A stretch of 64,000 nt of DNA from Verpa conica. Lineage: Eukaryota > Ascomycota > Pezizomycetes > Pezizales > Morchellaceae. Of the stretch, positions 24,048-37,205 are shown in pieces. The stretch covers positions 1,178,001-1,242,000 of the forward strand of contig JAUFSD010000004.1 of assembly GCA_033030425.1 (NCBI GenBank), in the 5' to 3' direction. The notes below the pieces were generated by a model. That model did not search any database. It was not told the origin of the DNA and saw nothing but the letters and a program-made list of their open reading frames with translations. Every line of letters starts with the position of its first letter. The first letter of the stretch is position 1. The position numbers and the translations under genes were made by a program.

Positions 24048-27000
24048 TCTTCGCCTTGATCACGAGCGGTGAGACACAAGCACGGTTGAAGCGCGAATTA
24101 CTGAGACAACAAACAGCGGTGACGAAAATAACAGCAGCTAGAGGAACGCGAAACGCACGATCAATCCGCCGTTGGTAAGCAGAAATGGATATTAGAATAA
24201 ATAAAAGAAAGGTATTCAATATCAGTCCAACAACTGTGCTGATCACGGGTGGGAAAGCAACCAAGAGGCAAAGAATTTGAGGAATGCTGCCGGGGGTTGG
24301 GGGAGTACGAATTAGGTCAAGAATTAGTAACAGGGGCCGTAGTTAGAGACCCCATAGAAGGTGGATGGGAGGGCAAAGAATGAGCAGAGGAGAAGATTGG
24401 GGAAAGAGGAAAAGAGAAGGGAAGGGGGGAGAGAGTATGAGAGACCACCCAGAGTATTTACGAAGGATGAACACTTGATGGAGTGAGGGGGGATGGAGGG
24501 GGGGATGAAGGGTGAACTGGATTGGGGAAGGAGGGATGAAGCAGAAAAGTCGAAAGGAAAGACAAACAGATAGGATAGCCTGAATTGTGGACACAGTTAG
24601 GTACACAGAAGACTGACTGACGGACACACGGACAGAAAGCAGCCAGCCAGACAGGAGACCAGGCACAAGCACCACAGAGACAGCGGACAAGACAAACACA
24701 GGACGGAACGGACAGGCAGATGGCTGCCGAGCTCAGTCTTTCTCGCTTCAATGCTAGGCATATGCGCCTAGAACAAGCTACGAGACAGTTGAGTCGAATT
24801 GAACTCGACAAAAAAAGGCAAGACAGGAGGGAGGAGAGCCATCCAGAAAGCACCCAAACAGCCACACGGCATCACGAAAGCCAAGCATCCAAAAAGCAGC
24901 ATGATCCACCGCTTGCGTCAGTGGTCCGGATTCAGTTGCCCTGGGCCTATAGTAGTACCCCGCTGCTTTACGATCCCAGCCAGCGGGCTCTGCTCCATGA
25001 TCCTAGCTAGTGCAGCCTCAATCGTTCCTATCTTGTCGTGCCGCTCCAAGATGGATATTTGTGTAGCCGCAGCAGCTGCTTCGTTCCTCGTCCGATCGGA
25101 ATGCTGCACCATTGCCGCATCCTGCATGCACGGTCCTTGCCCAATAGTGGCTTCTGCCGGGGAGGAAAATACTGGAGCAGCATGCACTCTAAAGCATATG
25201 TACTTTGTACCACCCCACCCGTTACCCCTGCACACGCAGCTTGTAAAAATAGATGATTCGGTCCGAACTCGTCATTGCTGGAACATGTTATGTCTACTAT
25301 AGCTAGTCCGTCCTTATCGTGGAAACGGCAGAAAAAAATACCCAAGCCTGTCTGGTTTTCCGGCGGGGAAGGACCTCCTCCTCCTCCGGAGTACATAAAT
25401 GCGCCTAATAATGCACCTGGACGAGGCTAAACGTGGGGAGAGTGGGGGAACGAGACAAACAGTTCGACACCACTCCTCACCGCCTGTTTCCTTGATATTC
25501 AATACTTGTGTCCTCGGCACGACAGATGCACGGAATTTAGCTTGAGACATGTCTAAGACCCTAAACAATGATGTAGTGGCGAAGTCATAGTCGAAATTGT
25601 CAAATTTCAGCCTCCTGGGGCCCACGGCACAAAGATCATTTCCCAAAGCCAACGTGATTGATAGTGTTGAAACTATGGACTGGGGCCGTTCCTTCACGCT
25701 CATTTGCCACAACTAGGGTTCATCGTCTACTATTATTACTGTAATTTTACCAGGATGTGAGGAAGCATGAGCCCATTTCCCTTGGAATTCGGTGATATCT
25801 CCTGGTTACCCTCCCTTAATCCCTCACCCCTGTATGTAGATCTTGGATATCCCCCCCTTTTTGTGCCGAGTCACTCGCCGTCACTCGCTATAGCTTGACT
25901 GATCACTCGACGCGACATCACCCATTGTATATGTGCATTTTGCTTTATTCTCTTAATCTATGCTTAATCTATGTGGTCGCGTCCTCAATAGCACTCCCCT
26001 CTTTTTATCTCTCCCTTAAAAGCCGTTTGCTCCTTCCCCTTTTTAACCACGCTATATTACTGTGTCCCCTACGGAGTTCGGAACGCCCGGGAGAAGTCTA
26101 AAAGATATGTGGGGTTTAACCCGGTGATCCCAACAACACGGTTTTGTCCAACGTCTCGGCGCGCACTTCCTACATATAGTCATCCTCGGTTACCCATAGG
26201 CAGAAGTCGTTTGAGAAACTTTCGAGCATTGTCTTATAACTATGCACCTGATACTCTGGGGTCGGGGGGAGACGGGGGGAGAGGGGGGCCAATTGCGCCA
26301 GGGCAGGAAGCCCAATTACTTTTCTCGGTTATTGTCGAGATACATACCTTCACACGGACTACGTTGCTGGGGTGGGTATATACCGATGAAGGCCATGTCG
26401 AAATTTAGCAGGTAGAAAACAGTATGATGAGTCGTTTATCTTATTTTGGTGCGGTAGTTCCTTTCTTTCTTTGTCTAGCCTTCTTTCTTTCTTCAGCTGA
26501 GGTGATAGTCGCACGATAAGTCTAACTAGCTAGTAGACTATATATACTTCACATATGCGATATAATGTGTCAGCGACTACAATACGTTTCCGTTCGTTTC
26601 GAATACGAACTCATTTTTTTCTCCTTCAATTTCCCCTAATGCCCTTTTACAACAGGGTTCCGTGTATGGGGTGGCGCGTGACGTACTCGTTTGTTTATTC
26701 CATCTCAACGCCATCCTTTCATCTTTCCCACCACCCACCCACTCTACTGTACACTGCAGAGATAGCTAATTATCGTTACAGTCGCCCTGGAATCTTAGCA
26801 GCAATATCCTTCCCGGGCTCCCGACAAAGACCATCGGCACAAGATTCCTCCTATCTTTACATAGATCGATTTCCGATATGTTTTGATCTGGTGTAATCTA
26901 CGCCTAGGATCCGGGATGAAGGGTCGCGGAAGAATCACCGGAGAAACGGACGAAATAAAAATAATAAGAGTAATAAAAATAATCTACGCACAGAGCGCGG

Positions 27001-28680
27001 ATGAAACATTCTTTTTTTATACGCGTTTGTCAGGATATATCAACCGTTATTATATATTATAGTGGTGATTACCTCGGCGACAACACTACCTCCTCTTCCC
27101 TCTTCCCTCCGCAGAAAAGGGGACTATCGCTCGAAAAGGTTTCATAAGCTTTTTGTACAAGCTTTATACTTCCATGATAGCTTCACTCAAAAGCATAACC
27201 ACCTTATTCACCCAGTATCCGGTTTTTCGAAATTGTCTCATAAAACACCTATCCGCTATAAAAACACATGTACGCTTCCGAGACGTACAAAGGTATCCCG
27301 TAGCACGGGGGGTTTCAGCTGCTACGAGGCTAATCGACAGAGCCCGGATATTTTCCACTGGTTCGGGTAGCTAGCATTTACCCTATATTTTATTTTTATT
27401 ATTGCGATAGGGGGCCAGCACGGGAGCTTACCTACATAAAATCGATCGGGTCGCTTTGTATTACAGCTTGGTTAAACTTCCCTATGCAACTAATTATTTT
27501 ATCTCAAACAATGGCCGCGATTTTTTACGTGATTTTATCGAGTGGCAGGAGGGATTCTTGGTTCTCGTACTGTTCGGACGAAAACCCGGGTTTGTGGTGT
27601 ATCTGAATCGGGTGATAATGTATGAAGTTGTATGATTTTTTATGTTTAGCTTGGGGCACTACAACGAGAACATAGTTCGGCGAGAGGGGCTTTTTTCGGC
27701 TTGTTGATTAGGAATATGAGGGGAGAGATGGAAACTATTACCTGCGGATTGAGATGTGCTCCTATGCGCACATGCGTACCCGGCCGGTAAAAGAAATACG
27801 GACTCTCAGCGCAGCTCGGCACTCCTAGGGTTGTAAGTGATATTTTATGATTTGGTTCGGTATTACTCCCGTTTTGCAACAACTTTTACTCTGCGCATGC
27901 ATGTCGGCCTCCTCCGAGTTTTCAACCCAGCTATAGGGCGCATTTTATGCACAGAATTGAGAGGGCGATCTTTAGATTTTGATTAGGTCCTATGCTGGTG
28001 GAATTTTTAATCTATATATGACTTCTTTCTTATAGGCTACTATTACGCATCATCGGCCTTTGAGACATCTCATGAGACAGAAATGTGCTGTGATGGGCAC
28101 ATTACATGCAGCTATGGTGAGATCGGGTGCTGGTTATCTGACTAATAGGTGCCATAGGCGCCATAGGTGCAGAGTAAAGGTTGCGGGAATAACGCAATTC
28201 TCCAGCCAATGAAGTGGTGGCGGTGCAGTTTGTGTTCAGCCCCATTCGCGGCATCTAAAGTGATCATCTGTGAGATTGAGTTATCCGGGGTAGACTGTGG
28301 TTGCGTTTGGGTTGTTGGCATCGCGTATGACGTGGGCTTGAGATGTCTCAGTGCTAGCACAACGGTTTGAGACATGGGGGTTTTCATGGACTTTTGAAGT
28401 TCTCCACTCATGGGCAACATTGTTCTTTTCCAAGGGTAGGTTAGGCATTGTGATATCCGAGAAAAAGGTCTTGGGGGTCTGCCATAGGTGTCCACGTAGA
28501 GAGTTGTGGCATGTACCAGGGTAATTCAGAGGGGCCAGGATAATTTAGTGGTGAGGGGATATTTCTTGTTTATTTCATGTGCTGTCACTCGCTGGTTGCC
28601 TTTTTAGTTCCGCCACTTGACATGTACCTCATCAGTCCTACGACTTGTCAGCAAGCCACACACCACCATGATGGGAAGAA
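24048..28680. other. Long intergenic region; promoter-like CT tract, otherwise nothing recognised
   Basis: This 4.6-kb gap holds the promoter of the PH-LRR gene at its left end: 24355-24560 is nearly pure pyrimidine on the minus strand. The remainder has mixed composition, with many CpG-containing words at 26.1-27.5 kb, and only short, overlapping open frames. The longest (25314-25712 minus, 132 codons) has no recognisable motif. I cannot name a gene or transposon here. Confidence 0.45.
24355..24560 (-). promoter_or_regulatory. Pyrimidine-rich promoter or leader tract of the PH-LRR gene
   Basis: Read on the minus strand, this stretch is almost entirely C and T and lies about 300-500 bp upstream of the ATG at 24047. 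Such CT tracts mark transcription start regions in filamentous ascomycetes; assignment to this gene is inferred from position. Confidence 0.4.
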
Positions 28681-29872
28681 CTAAACCCACCTGAATCTCT
28701 GGGTACAGGTACTATCTACTAACTCTGTCCTTTCACCCTCTTCAAACGCTAATAGTCCTGCATGTGCAATCATAATCCCGTTATCAATACAAAACCTCTC
28801 ATCAGTAGAAAACACACTCCCCCCCCTCTCCCCAGCCATCAAACTCATCATCTCCTGTAACCGCTCATTACACCCCACCCCACCTACAATCAACACCTGT
28901 GAACTCCCCACATGCGCCATCGCTCTCTCCGTGATCTCTACCAGCATCGCGAAGATTGTTTCTTGAAGTGAGAAACATAGATCCTCCTTTGTGACAGCTT
29001 CTCCAGTAGGTGTAAGGAGAGGCTTTGGCTTAGAGGTCAAGAGCTGCGCGGCGAGGCTGTCAATGACTGCGAGGATACCGGAAAACGAGCAGTCCATGCC
29101 TTTGACTGTGTAGGGGAGGTCGATGAGGTAAGTTCCGAGCTTGGCGAGTTGCTCGATGTTGTAACCTGGGGCAGGGTCATTGGAGATATTTAAGGTGCGA
29201 GCGAAGCGGTCGAGACAATTTCCGACGGCTATATCGAGTGCTTCACCGAATATACGATATCTATCGTAGTTAGTTAATGAGTGAAAGTAGGGGGAGTGGT
29301 GAGTGGGGGCAGACCGTTGTTCGGCATAGGCGATTACTTGAGTGTTGCCTCCAGAGACATAGAGGACGACGGGATTATCTGCACCGGTGATTTCGCGGCC
29401 CATTTCTATGTCTGTGGGGGGTGAGCTGTGTTTTGGGCTGCAAATAAGTGGTTGGGACATACGGCCGACACAGTGGTTTACGCCAACGAGTGGTTTATTC
29501 CAGAGTAAACTTAATGCCCTTGCTGCAATAGCAACACTCTGCAACGGAGCTCCCATCCCCGGACCTGCCGCAATTTATCCTCAGTTTTCTTCTATGTCTG
29601 TCTCTGTCTCTGTGTTCCTAGGCACCTTTGGTATAACATATACAATCAATATCCTTCACCTTTGCCCCACTCTCTTTCAACGCCTGCTTCACTAGAGTGA
29701 CAATCCATGATCGGTGATGTTTTGCTGTATCTTTCGGTAGGAACCCTTCGCCCGGGGGTGAAACGAATGTGTGTCTAATGTTTGAGAGGATTTCTGCAGG
29801 TTTTCCGGGAGTGTGCTTGATCAAGCCTACACCAAGCTTATTTGCGGAGCCTTCAAGACCAAGAGCAATCAT
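28681..29872 (-). CDS. KAE1: KEOPS subunit Kae1, tRNA N6-adenosine threonylcarbamoyltransferase
   Basis: Kae1 transfers threonylcarbamoyl to A37 of ANN-decoding tRNAs within the KEOPS complex (cytosol/nucleus). Four exons: 29872-29626, 29564-29463, 29411-29315 and 29260-28681, giving 341 residues. Motifs: start [39 protein letters not shown]; the metal ligands HCVGH (H113, H117), restored only when the 51-nt intron is removed; [51 protein letters not shown]; and the C-terminal [13 protein letters not shown]. The two short introns (51 and 54 nt) contain no stop and are multiples of three, so an ORF caller reads through them; conservation shows they are introns (the second has a TAACTAAC branch site). 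It is divergent from PET127. Confidence 0.94.
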
Positions 29873-30141
29873 TGTTGTGATATTGGGGATATTGGTGCCT
29901 TACACATACCAAGAGCTCATCTCATCTTTGGCGGGGGCGGGGTTGGTTGCATGAATGGTTACCCGGTCGTCAACAACTTCTTTATCGCAAGGGGTAAGAG
30001 GGAAAAAAAGATCTAAAATTTCTTCACAACCGCAATATTCCACCAACCCCTCCAAAGTCCTTGGTAGGCTCTCGGTGTCAATAAAGGTTCTCTTCCCTTC
30101 AGAATCTCACCGGAACTTCCGTGTCTGCTCCTCAAAATCCA
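29873..30141. promoter_or_regulatory. Shared divergent promoter of KAE1 and PET127
   Basis: Only 269 bp separate the two start codons, so both promoters must lie within it or in the 5' ends of the genes. No TATA element is obvious. The open frame before 30142 reads GTG TCT GCT but has no ATG, so PET127 starts at 30142. Confidence 0.6.
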
Positions 30142-32756
30142 ATGCTTAGAAATGCTCTTCAGCGAGCCCGAATCTCGTCATCTAGCACTGGCGAAACATT
30201 TATATGCCTCTTTTGCAAAAAGTCACCCCAATCGAGTCGTTTGAGAGCCCTCGCAACATCTACACCATGTCTTAAGAAAAGGGGAGGTTTAGGCCGGAAT
30301 AAACCTGACCCTTCAGCTACAGCCACAAAAGTCCTAGATGAGCTGCGTAGGGACATCAAGGGGATTGTTGCGAGGCCAGTAGAGGAAAAGCCAAAGAGGA
30401 AAAGGAAGCACTTAGAAAAGGGTCCAAAGGAGGATGGAGAGGTTCCAAGAAAGAGTCTAGTAGTGAAGGGACCAGGGGGTACTATTAGGAAGGTGGTGTC
30501 TGGAGCGAAGCCGTCAAGGAAACCTAGGGGGAAGAGTGAAGTTCCTGAGTCTTCTCCAGTGCGGCACCCAGCTGTTGGGGTCTCATTGGCTACGGCTTTG
30601 TCGAGGGGAAGCAGTAAAAAGCGGAAGTCAGAATCTGGTACGCCGCTCGGGAATAGGCCGAAGGGGTTGTTTGTGTTGGATCCTGATGTTGAGACTGTTG
30701 AACGTATTTACTCCTCCTATTCTCTCCTCTACCCTAGGTGCTAATTGAGGGGGAATTCCAGCGGTTATAATGGAAACCCATGAGAATCCGCCCCAAATTC
30801 ATCACGACCTCGATAGGGTTCTCTTCAACCAGGGTATACACTACCTTCAGGATCCCCGGTCCCGGGTCTATAATTTCGACCCCTACCTTCGCGATATCAT
30901 GCCTGTGACCGAATTCAACTTTGAAGCTGTCGACTCCTACATCACATCCTCAAAGGACAAGAGGCTCGAGGCTATTGCAAAAGATCTCTCTAAGAAATAC
31001 GTTGGTTCTACATCGTCAATGACATCTGTACTTTCGCATTTCCACTTTCTGCTCTCCCACTGGCGTGGCATCAATGTCGATCACTTATCAAAGAGCTTTC
31101 CAGTAGAATACCGCACCTTTACACAGCTTTCCAGAGCTCCCGTCGCATCTTTCCTGAGATACAAGGGGGATGGGACATACGCCATTGATGCTGACAAAGA
31201 ATTTGACACTGACAGCATCCTCTCCCTCCTCGGCCGTTCCCTTGAGAAAATGTTAACTCTCCCCCCACAAGAATATGAGAGCCTCCGTAAAACGAATAAT
31301 GCCGGTGAAAAGGGAAAATTCACTCAGCATCCCGATACCTTCCACTACTCCACCCTTGGCGATTTCCTCATGCGCTCCCAACTCGATGCGTATGACCCTC
31401 GACTCCCAGGAACTGGGATGTTTGATCTTAAAACCCGTGCTGTGGTCTCGGTCCGTATGGACGTGAGTAACTTCCATCTTGGCTCAGGGTACCAGATTAA
31501 GACGCTTAAAGGGCAATGGGAGAGCTTCGAACGCGAATATTTCGATATGATCCGTGCGGCGTTCTTGAAGTATAGTCTCCAGGTTCGGATGGGTCGTATG
31601 GATGGTATCTTTGTCGCATTTCATAATACGGAGAGGATCTTTGGGTTCCAATACGTGAGCTTGGATGAGATGGATAGTACTATCCACGAATGTTGGGGAA
31701 GTGGTATAGGGGAGAAAGAGTTTAAGTCGAGTTTGATGTTGATGAATAAGGTTCTGGATAGAGCGACTCAAAGGTTCCCGGAACAGGTATGCTTCATGGA
31801 TAATCACTCGCGTATTACGGGGGAAGGGTAGGTTTGACTCTTTTTGGTTTTACTAACGGATGGGGTTGTTGTAGTCGATTCGATTCCATTTTGAGACTCG
31901 TGAGACGCAGACACCACTGATGTATATTGTTGCGGAGCCTGTCTCGGAGGAGCAGATTGAAGAGATACAGAGCCGTAATGAACGTGATATGAGTGAGTTT
32001 TTGAAGAGTCTTGAAAAGAAGCGGGAGAGTGTTCAGAAGAATGCTCAGTTTAAGGGTATTGCGGAGAGATTTGGCGTGATTGAGGAACCCGAGGTTGAGG
32101 TGGAGGAGACAATGGTTGAGAGTGAGAGTAGAGAGGACGAGGGTGAGATTGGAGAGATTCAGGTGGGGGCTGAGGCGGAGGTTTATGAGCAGGGGCAACA
32201 GGGACTCGAAGTTTCACTCGAGACTGAAGAAAGTCTGGGGGTAGCCGAAGATACCATAGTGGTGGATGAGAGTGAGGATGTACAAGGTGTGAGTGATGAG
32301 GTTGTGGAAATTGATGGGGAAGAGCTTAGCGAAGAGAAAAAACTCGACGAAACAGAGGAGCCTTTCGCAGACACAGACTCTCACAAGCCCAAAAAAATCC
32401 CCGAATCCCAACGCGACATTCTTGCCATGACCTTAACAACCTACAACCTCGTTAACGGTAGAGCCGTCATACGCCCCGGTCGCCTCCAGAAAGGAGACAA
32501 GTGGACAATCGAATACAATATCACCGAAGCCAAAGACAACAGGCAGGCATGGGGCACCTACAACTCTATCAAGATGCGTAGGAAGAAGGCTTTGGAGCAG
32601 AGGCTTCTTGCTGAGGACAGTGACGAAGTTAGTCAGTATGTCAAGTATCTGAGAACGCTCTCTAAAACGGGGAGGAGATGGGCTGCTGAGCAGGAGAAGC
32701 AGTTTAGCGATGAGGTGCCAGTGGTATATAAGGCTGGTGGAGCGCGGGAGGAGTAG
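30142..32756 (+). CDS. PET127: Mitochondrial RNA-processing protein Pet127
   Basis: Pet127 is a mitochondrial membrane-associated protein needed for 5' processing and turnover of mitochondrial RNAs; the family belongs to the PD-(D/E)XK nuclease-like fold. Three exons: 30142-30703, 30762-31786 and 31875-32756, giving 822 residues. The N-terminus is basic and Ser-rich, fitting a mitochondrial presequence. The core begins LDRVLFNQGIHYLQDPRSRV, with later STLGDFLMRSQLDAYDPRLP, MFDLKTRAVVSVRMDV, QWESFEREYFDMIRAAFLKY and RMGRMDGIFVAFHNTERIFG. An acidic region of about 120 residues (32090-32380) precedes the C-terminal block RDILAMTLTTYNLVNGR. The 58-nt first intron (donor at 30704) was preferred because the alternative donor at 30734 breaks the frame. 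Intron 2 carries a TACTAAC branch site. Confidence 0.92.
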
Positions 32757-33671
32757 CTGTTTGTTGTATGATTATCCTGTTTGTATAAAAAGTATTTGTA
32801 TGGGTTAGATAGGTATGATTTTATATGAAACAAGACTCTCATCTCTGGTGTATAGCTTAGGGAGCAGGGTTTTGCGAGACAATGCTGTTATTTTTTGTAT
32901 AGGATGAACTTCATAACTGAATAAATTCTCTACCAGCCATAGTTAGACACTCGGTTTTTTTTTTGCAAATGATCTGGCTCAGTGGTTTGTATTGTTGATC
33001 GGCATACAAAGCGTGACCTGCCTACCTACTTCGAAAAAATCATTCCAGACACCCTATACCACGTATCAATCTGCAAATGTCTGGGCACAAAGCCAATTAC
33101 CAAAAAATCTTGTTTTAGAGATCTTGCAGCTCGATATGTCTCGCCAATCGAAGTCTCTACCTACCGCGACGGTGTAACTCCCGCTGCAATGCACGTTCCA
33201 GAGAAATAGGTCCGAGATGAACCTTCCGAAACAATTATTTTGTCGCAGATCTCGTTGCGGCTCAAAGACGCGGGAGACCCAGGAGAGGAAGGTGGGGGAT
33301 GATCATCTTCAACGCGGGGTAGTAGAAGTGCTCATCACGGGGAAAAGAAATATAAAGATTGATAGAATACTTAATTTCCTTCTGCTTCTCCTCCTTCTCC
33401 CCCCTTCCGATTCTGTATTTCTCCTATTTTATATATTCCATCGCACCCCCCAAAGCAGTTGAATACTTCACCTCATTGATCTAGGAAAAAAAAGTACACG
33501 TGTAAAATATAAATATAAAATAAAAAAAGTTCGAATACAGGTAAAAATAAAGCAACAGAGAGAAAGAAAAACGAGTCTTTACGGCTAATACAAAACAAAA
33601 CAAAATCCCCACCCTACGCTATTGTTGAAAAAGACTCAATGCCGGCCCGTTATTGTTTACCACAATCAATT
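32757..33671. other. Convergent intergenic region
   Basis: About 0.9 kb between the 3' ends of PET127 and PDX1. AT-rich 3' UTR-like sequence with pyrimidine runs near 33380-33430; no gene recognised. Confidence 0.5.
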
Positions 33672-34789
33672 TTACCACCCCCTCTTTGCCATCTTCGCAT
33701 CATCCGACAACTTCTCTACATTGAGCCCCACCATTGCCTCTCCTAAATCGGTCGACACCTCAGCAAGAACCTTCGGATCATTATAGTGAGTGACAGCTTG
33801 AACAATTGCCTTTGCTCTCAGGGCTGCATTCCCACTCTTAAAAATCCCCGAACCGACAAAAACACCATCGCACCCCAACTGCATCATGAGTGCAGCATCA
33901 GCAGGGGTTGCGACACCTCCAGCAGCAAAGTTGACGACTGGGAGACGACCGAGACGTGCAGTCTCTTTGAGGAGATCGAAGGGTGCGCCAATCTCTTTGG
34001 CCATTACGTAGAGTTCTTCATCGGAGAGGGCGGAGGCCTTGCGGATTTCGCCGGTGACGGTGCGCATGTGTTTTACTGCTTCAACAATGTCACCGGTGCC
34101 AGCTTCACCCTTTGTGCGGACTGGAAGAAGGTTAGTATGAAGCTGATATATGAATGGAGACGGGTAGGTATTGGAAGAATATACTCATTGCGGCGCCCTC
34201 AGAGATACGGCGGAGTGCCTCTCCAAGGTTACGGCATCCGCATACGAAGGGGGATTTGAAGTTGTGCTTGACAACATGGTGGACATTGTCTGCCGGGGTG
34301 AGAACCTCAGATTCGTCAATGTAGTCGACGCCAATGGCTTCGAGGATCTGAGTTGTAGTTTAGTAAGAGGCTGAGATTGAGGGACATGGTGAAAATGACT
34401 CATACCTGGCATTCAACAAAGTGGCCAATTCTTGCCTTTGCCATGACTGGGATGGTGACGGCTTCCATAATCTCTTTGATCATTTTTGGGTCAGACATTC
34501 TGGAGACGCCACCCTCGACGCGGATGTCGGCGGGGACACGCTCAAGTGCCATGACGGCGACTGCTCCGGCCTCTTCAGCGATTCTGGCCTGGGGGAGTGG
34601 GAGATTTGTCAGTTATCGAGGGGTAAAAGAGTTTTTTCTTGAGTGGGAATTTCGACGTACTTGTTCGGCATTTACAACATCCATGATGACTCCCCCTTTC
34701 AGCATTCTTGCCAGACCGGCTTTGACGACGAATTCCGGTGACAGCGCGGAGCGCTCGACATTGCCGTTGACGGGGAGATCGTTTGACAT
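33672..34789 (-). CDS. PDX1: Pyridoxal 5'-phosphate synthase subunit Pdx1/Snz
   Basis: This is the (beta-alpha)8-barrel lyase subunit that makes pyridoxal phosphate from ribose 5-phosphate, glyceraldehyde 3-phosphate and ammonia supplied by the glutaminase Pdx2/Sno. Four exons: 34789-34661, 34588-34406, 34347-34185 and 34120-33672, giving 307 residues, full length. Catalytic lysines are present: K94 in [13 protein letters not shown] and K162 in RTKGEAGTG. Other signatures are [68 protein letters not shown] and [15 protein letters not shown], with C-terminus MAKRGW. All introns are GT-AG with matching phase. No glutaminase partner gene lies in the window. Confidence 0.96.
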
Positions 34790-37205
34790 TGTAGTTGTTT
34801 GTTTAATGGTATTGAGCGTTCAGTGCAAATTTGCGTCTTATATTATGAGTAATAGGTGATAGAGAGAGCGGGGTGGAAGAGAAAATGTGGGCGGTCGAAC
34901 AATATATATAACTTTTTTACTAATAAGTAATAGCGCAACCCACTCCTAACACGAATTACTCACCCACTACCTGCGGAAGAGAAAAAAAAAACTTTGAGTG
35001 AATTGAAGTAGGTAATTTTACAAGGGGTAAAGTTACACGTAAAGAAGAAGGAAGAAGAAGAGGAAAAAGAAGAAAAGAAAGAGAAAAAAAGAGAGAGCTT
35101 AGATATGACCAACCCACGCCTCCCCCCCGAGAAATTCCACAACCTCTACCCCACTAAAGAAGCCCTAGGCTCTTCTCCTCGCTGCTGCCCGCTTGCCGTA
35201 TCAAACCGAGCCTGTCAATTCTGTAACTAGTTTCTCACGTTTCATTGTGGGTGAACAACTCTTTTGTTTCATGGGGGTTAGGTAAGAAGAAGAAATATTT
35301 TACTTTTTTCCCTCTTCCGTGCATATTGTGTAGGGAAGAAAAAATGCACCTGCGATGTCACCCGATCTGCCTCGAATCGATGCCGATACCCCGCATGGCA
35401 TCTTCCTATCCGATAAGCTGGGCCGGTTGACATCAGCCTGCGTTTCAATTAATCCTTTCGTCGGGGGAGAGGATTAATACGGGGGGAGGTCTTGTAACAC
35501 GATATCCGTTTTTGTTTTCTCCCCTTTGCGATCGCTGCGCGTTGTGGGTGGGCTCTATCATCACACCCTCATTATCGGTATTCAACACACCCTTCTCGGT
35601 CACCGCAGGTTACTCCGGGTGCTTGGGAAAGGGATTAATGGGTAGGTGCCTAGACCTTCCACTCTTGACCACAACCTCGTACTCAGGGCACAGCATTGAT
35701 ATCTTATGATCTGCTGTACGTTGTCAATTGAACAAGGACATAGTTACAGGCTACCTCTAGAATAGCTTTAGGTAGTAGTACACGAGCCTCAATGCCACAA
35801 GAGGGTGACTCTTAATTATAATCAATTAAATTTTTTTTGCATATTGTGTACAGCTATGTAATTGTCTGTAGTTGCCGCAGAGGCTCATTTTAACTTACGT
35901 ATTGCACATTAGAGTAAGTACACCTGAATTGAATATATAATTATAACTGCTGGTTTGTAGCCTTGCATATATATTTATAGACTGGTGGTTAATTGGTAGT
36001 AGGGATATAAAAGCGCTATGTATTCTTAAAGTATATTCACCAATTCCGGAAGGACTAGAAATAGTGCTGGTGAGCAGCACTTTTACATCATCAATTCCTA
36101 TACTCAGGACGCTATGTGTAGATGATGCCCTCATACGCCTCGTTAATAATTCTACAGAGAGTAGTTTAGGCCTCACTATATGTACTAATCACACCCCCCC
36201 CCCGATATCTGTATATTATATGTTTATAAAACGTTAGTTTCCCGTTCTGCCACCCGTTTATAAATCGGAAGCTGTCTATTTTGTGAGGAAACAATTAGTT
36301 TTAGAGACGTACTTGGGCACTTCCAAGGCTAGCACTCTAAATATAATAATATAGCTGATTTTAGCGTAAAATTATAAGCGAAACCACAGGATATATGTAC
36401 CGGGTTTCTATACGTCAAAGTATAGGGACTTTGATGTGAATTGAGTGATAGTTCATGATGTGCATTGTGTAAAGACGCTTTGGGAGCCTAAACCCAGGTT
36501 TGTGTTGTTACGAGTGAATTGTAAATCTTTTTTATATATATGAATAGATCTTGGATACTTCGTCTGGTGTACAAAGAACTGGGTGACTTAAGGGTGGCTA
36601 TGATACTGAACTTGGGGAGAGTATTATAGAATTTTCTGTTTAATATACTATAACTACATGTAGATAGTTCTGGTAGTATTTCTATAAACGGAGCTAAATT
36701 AATAATCGATGCCGCAAAAAATCGGGAAATTTGGAGCTCTAATGATGAGTAGATAGGTTGTTGGGTACTTTTTAGGAATTTATATGCTGGTAGGACTAGT
36801 TATGGGGGGTCTATTCTAAGTCTCTTGTATATAATAAGCCGATGAAAGCTCCCCTTGACAAAAGAAGACCTCTAGAGTAAGCTCATTAATAAATTTAATA
36901 TAAAAGTACTCCTTGCCTTGGAGAAAACAATGTTTTCGGAACTCTTGACAAAAACGACTTTATGTAACTAAAACACTAGACAAAGCACCAAATAAGTCAC
37001 CGCCGAGGCCTTGGTATTTGTTTATTCGTGACTCATAGCAAGAATACATACGCACTCCCTAAACCCCAAATGAAGTAACCCCTTACAAAGCCAGAATAAT
37101 AGAAAAACGCCTTTTAACCTGATAGTGAAAACCCAATACCGCTACCCAAACAACCCTCATTAATTTTCATATTTTTATTCCTAGCATCAATCAACGGTCC
37201 CACCT
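34790..37205. other. AT-rich intergenic region
   Basis: About 2.4 kb. The first 350 bp upstream of PDX1 are likely its promoter (A/G-rich on plus around 34980-35100, that is CT-rich on the coding strand). The rest is AT-rich with short open frames; a 93-codon frame at 35895-36176 (minus) has no recognisable family. Decayed repeat DNA is possible. Confidence 0.45.

Noticed and set aside
25314..25712. 132-codon minus ORF as a gene
   Set aside because: No domain character and overlapping frames on the other strand; compatible with chance in a balanced-composition stretch.
30121..30141. PET127 start at 30121
   Set aside because: That codon is GTG; nuclear fungal genes start at ATG, found at 30142.
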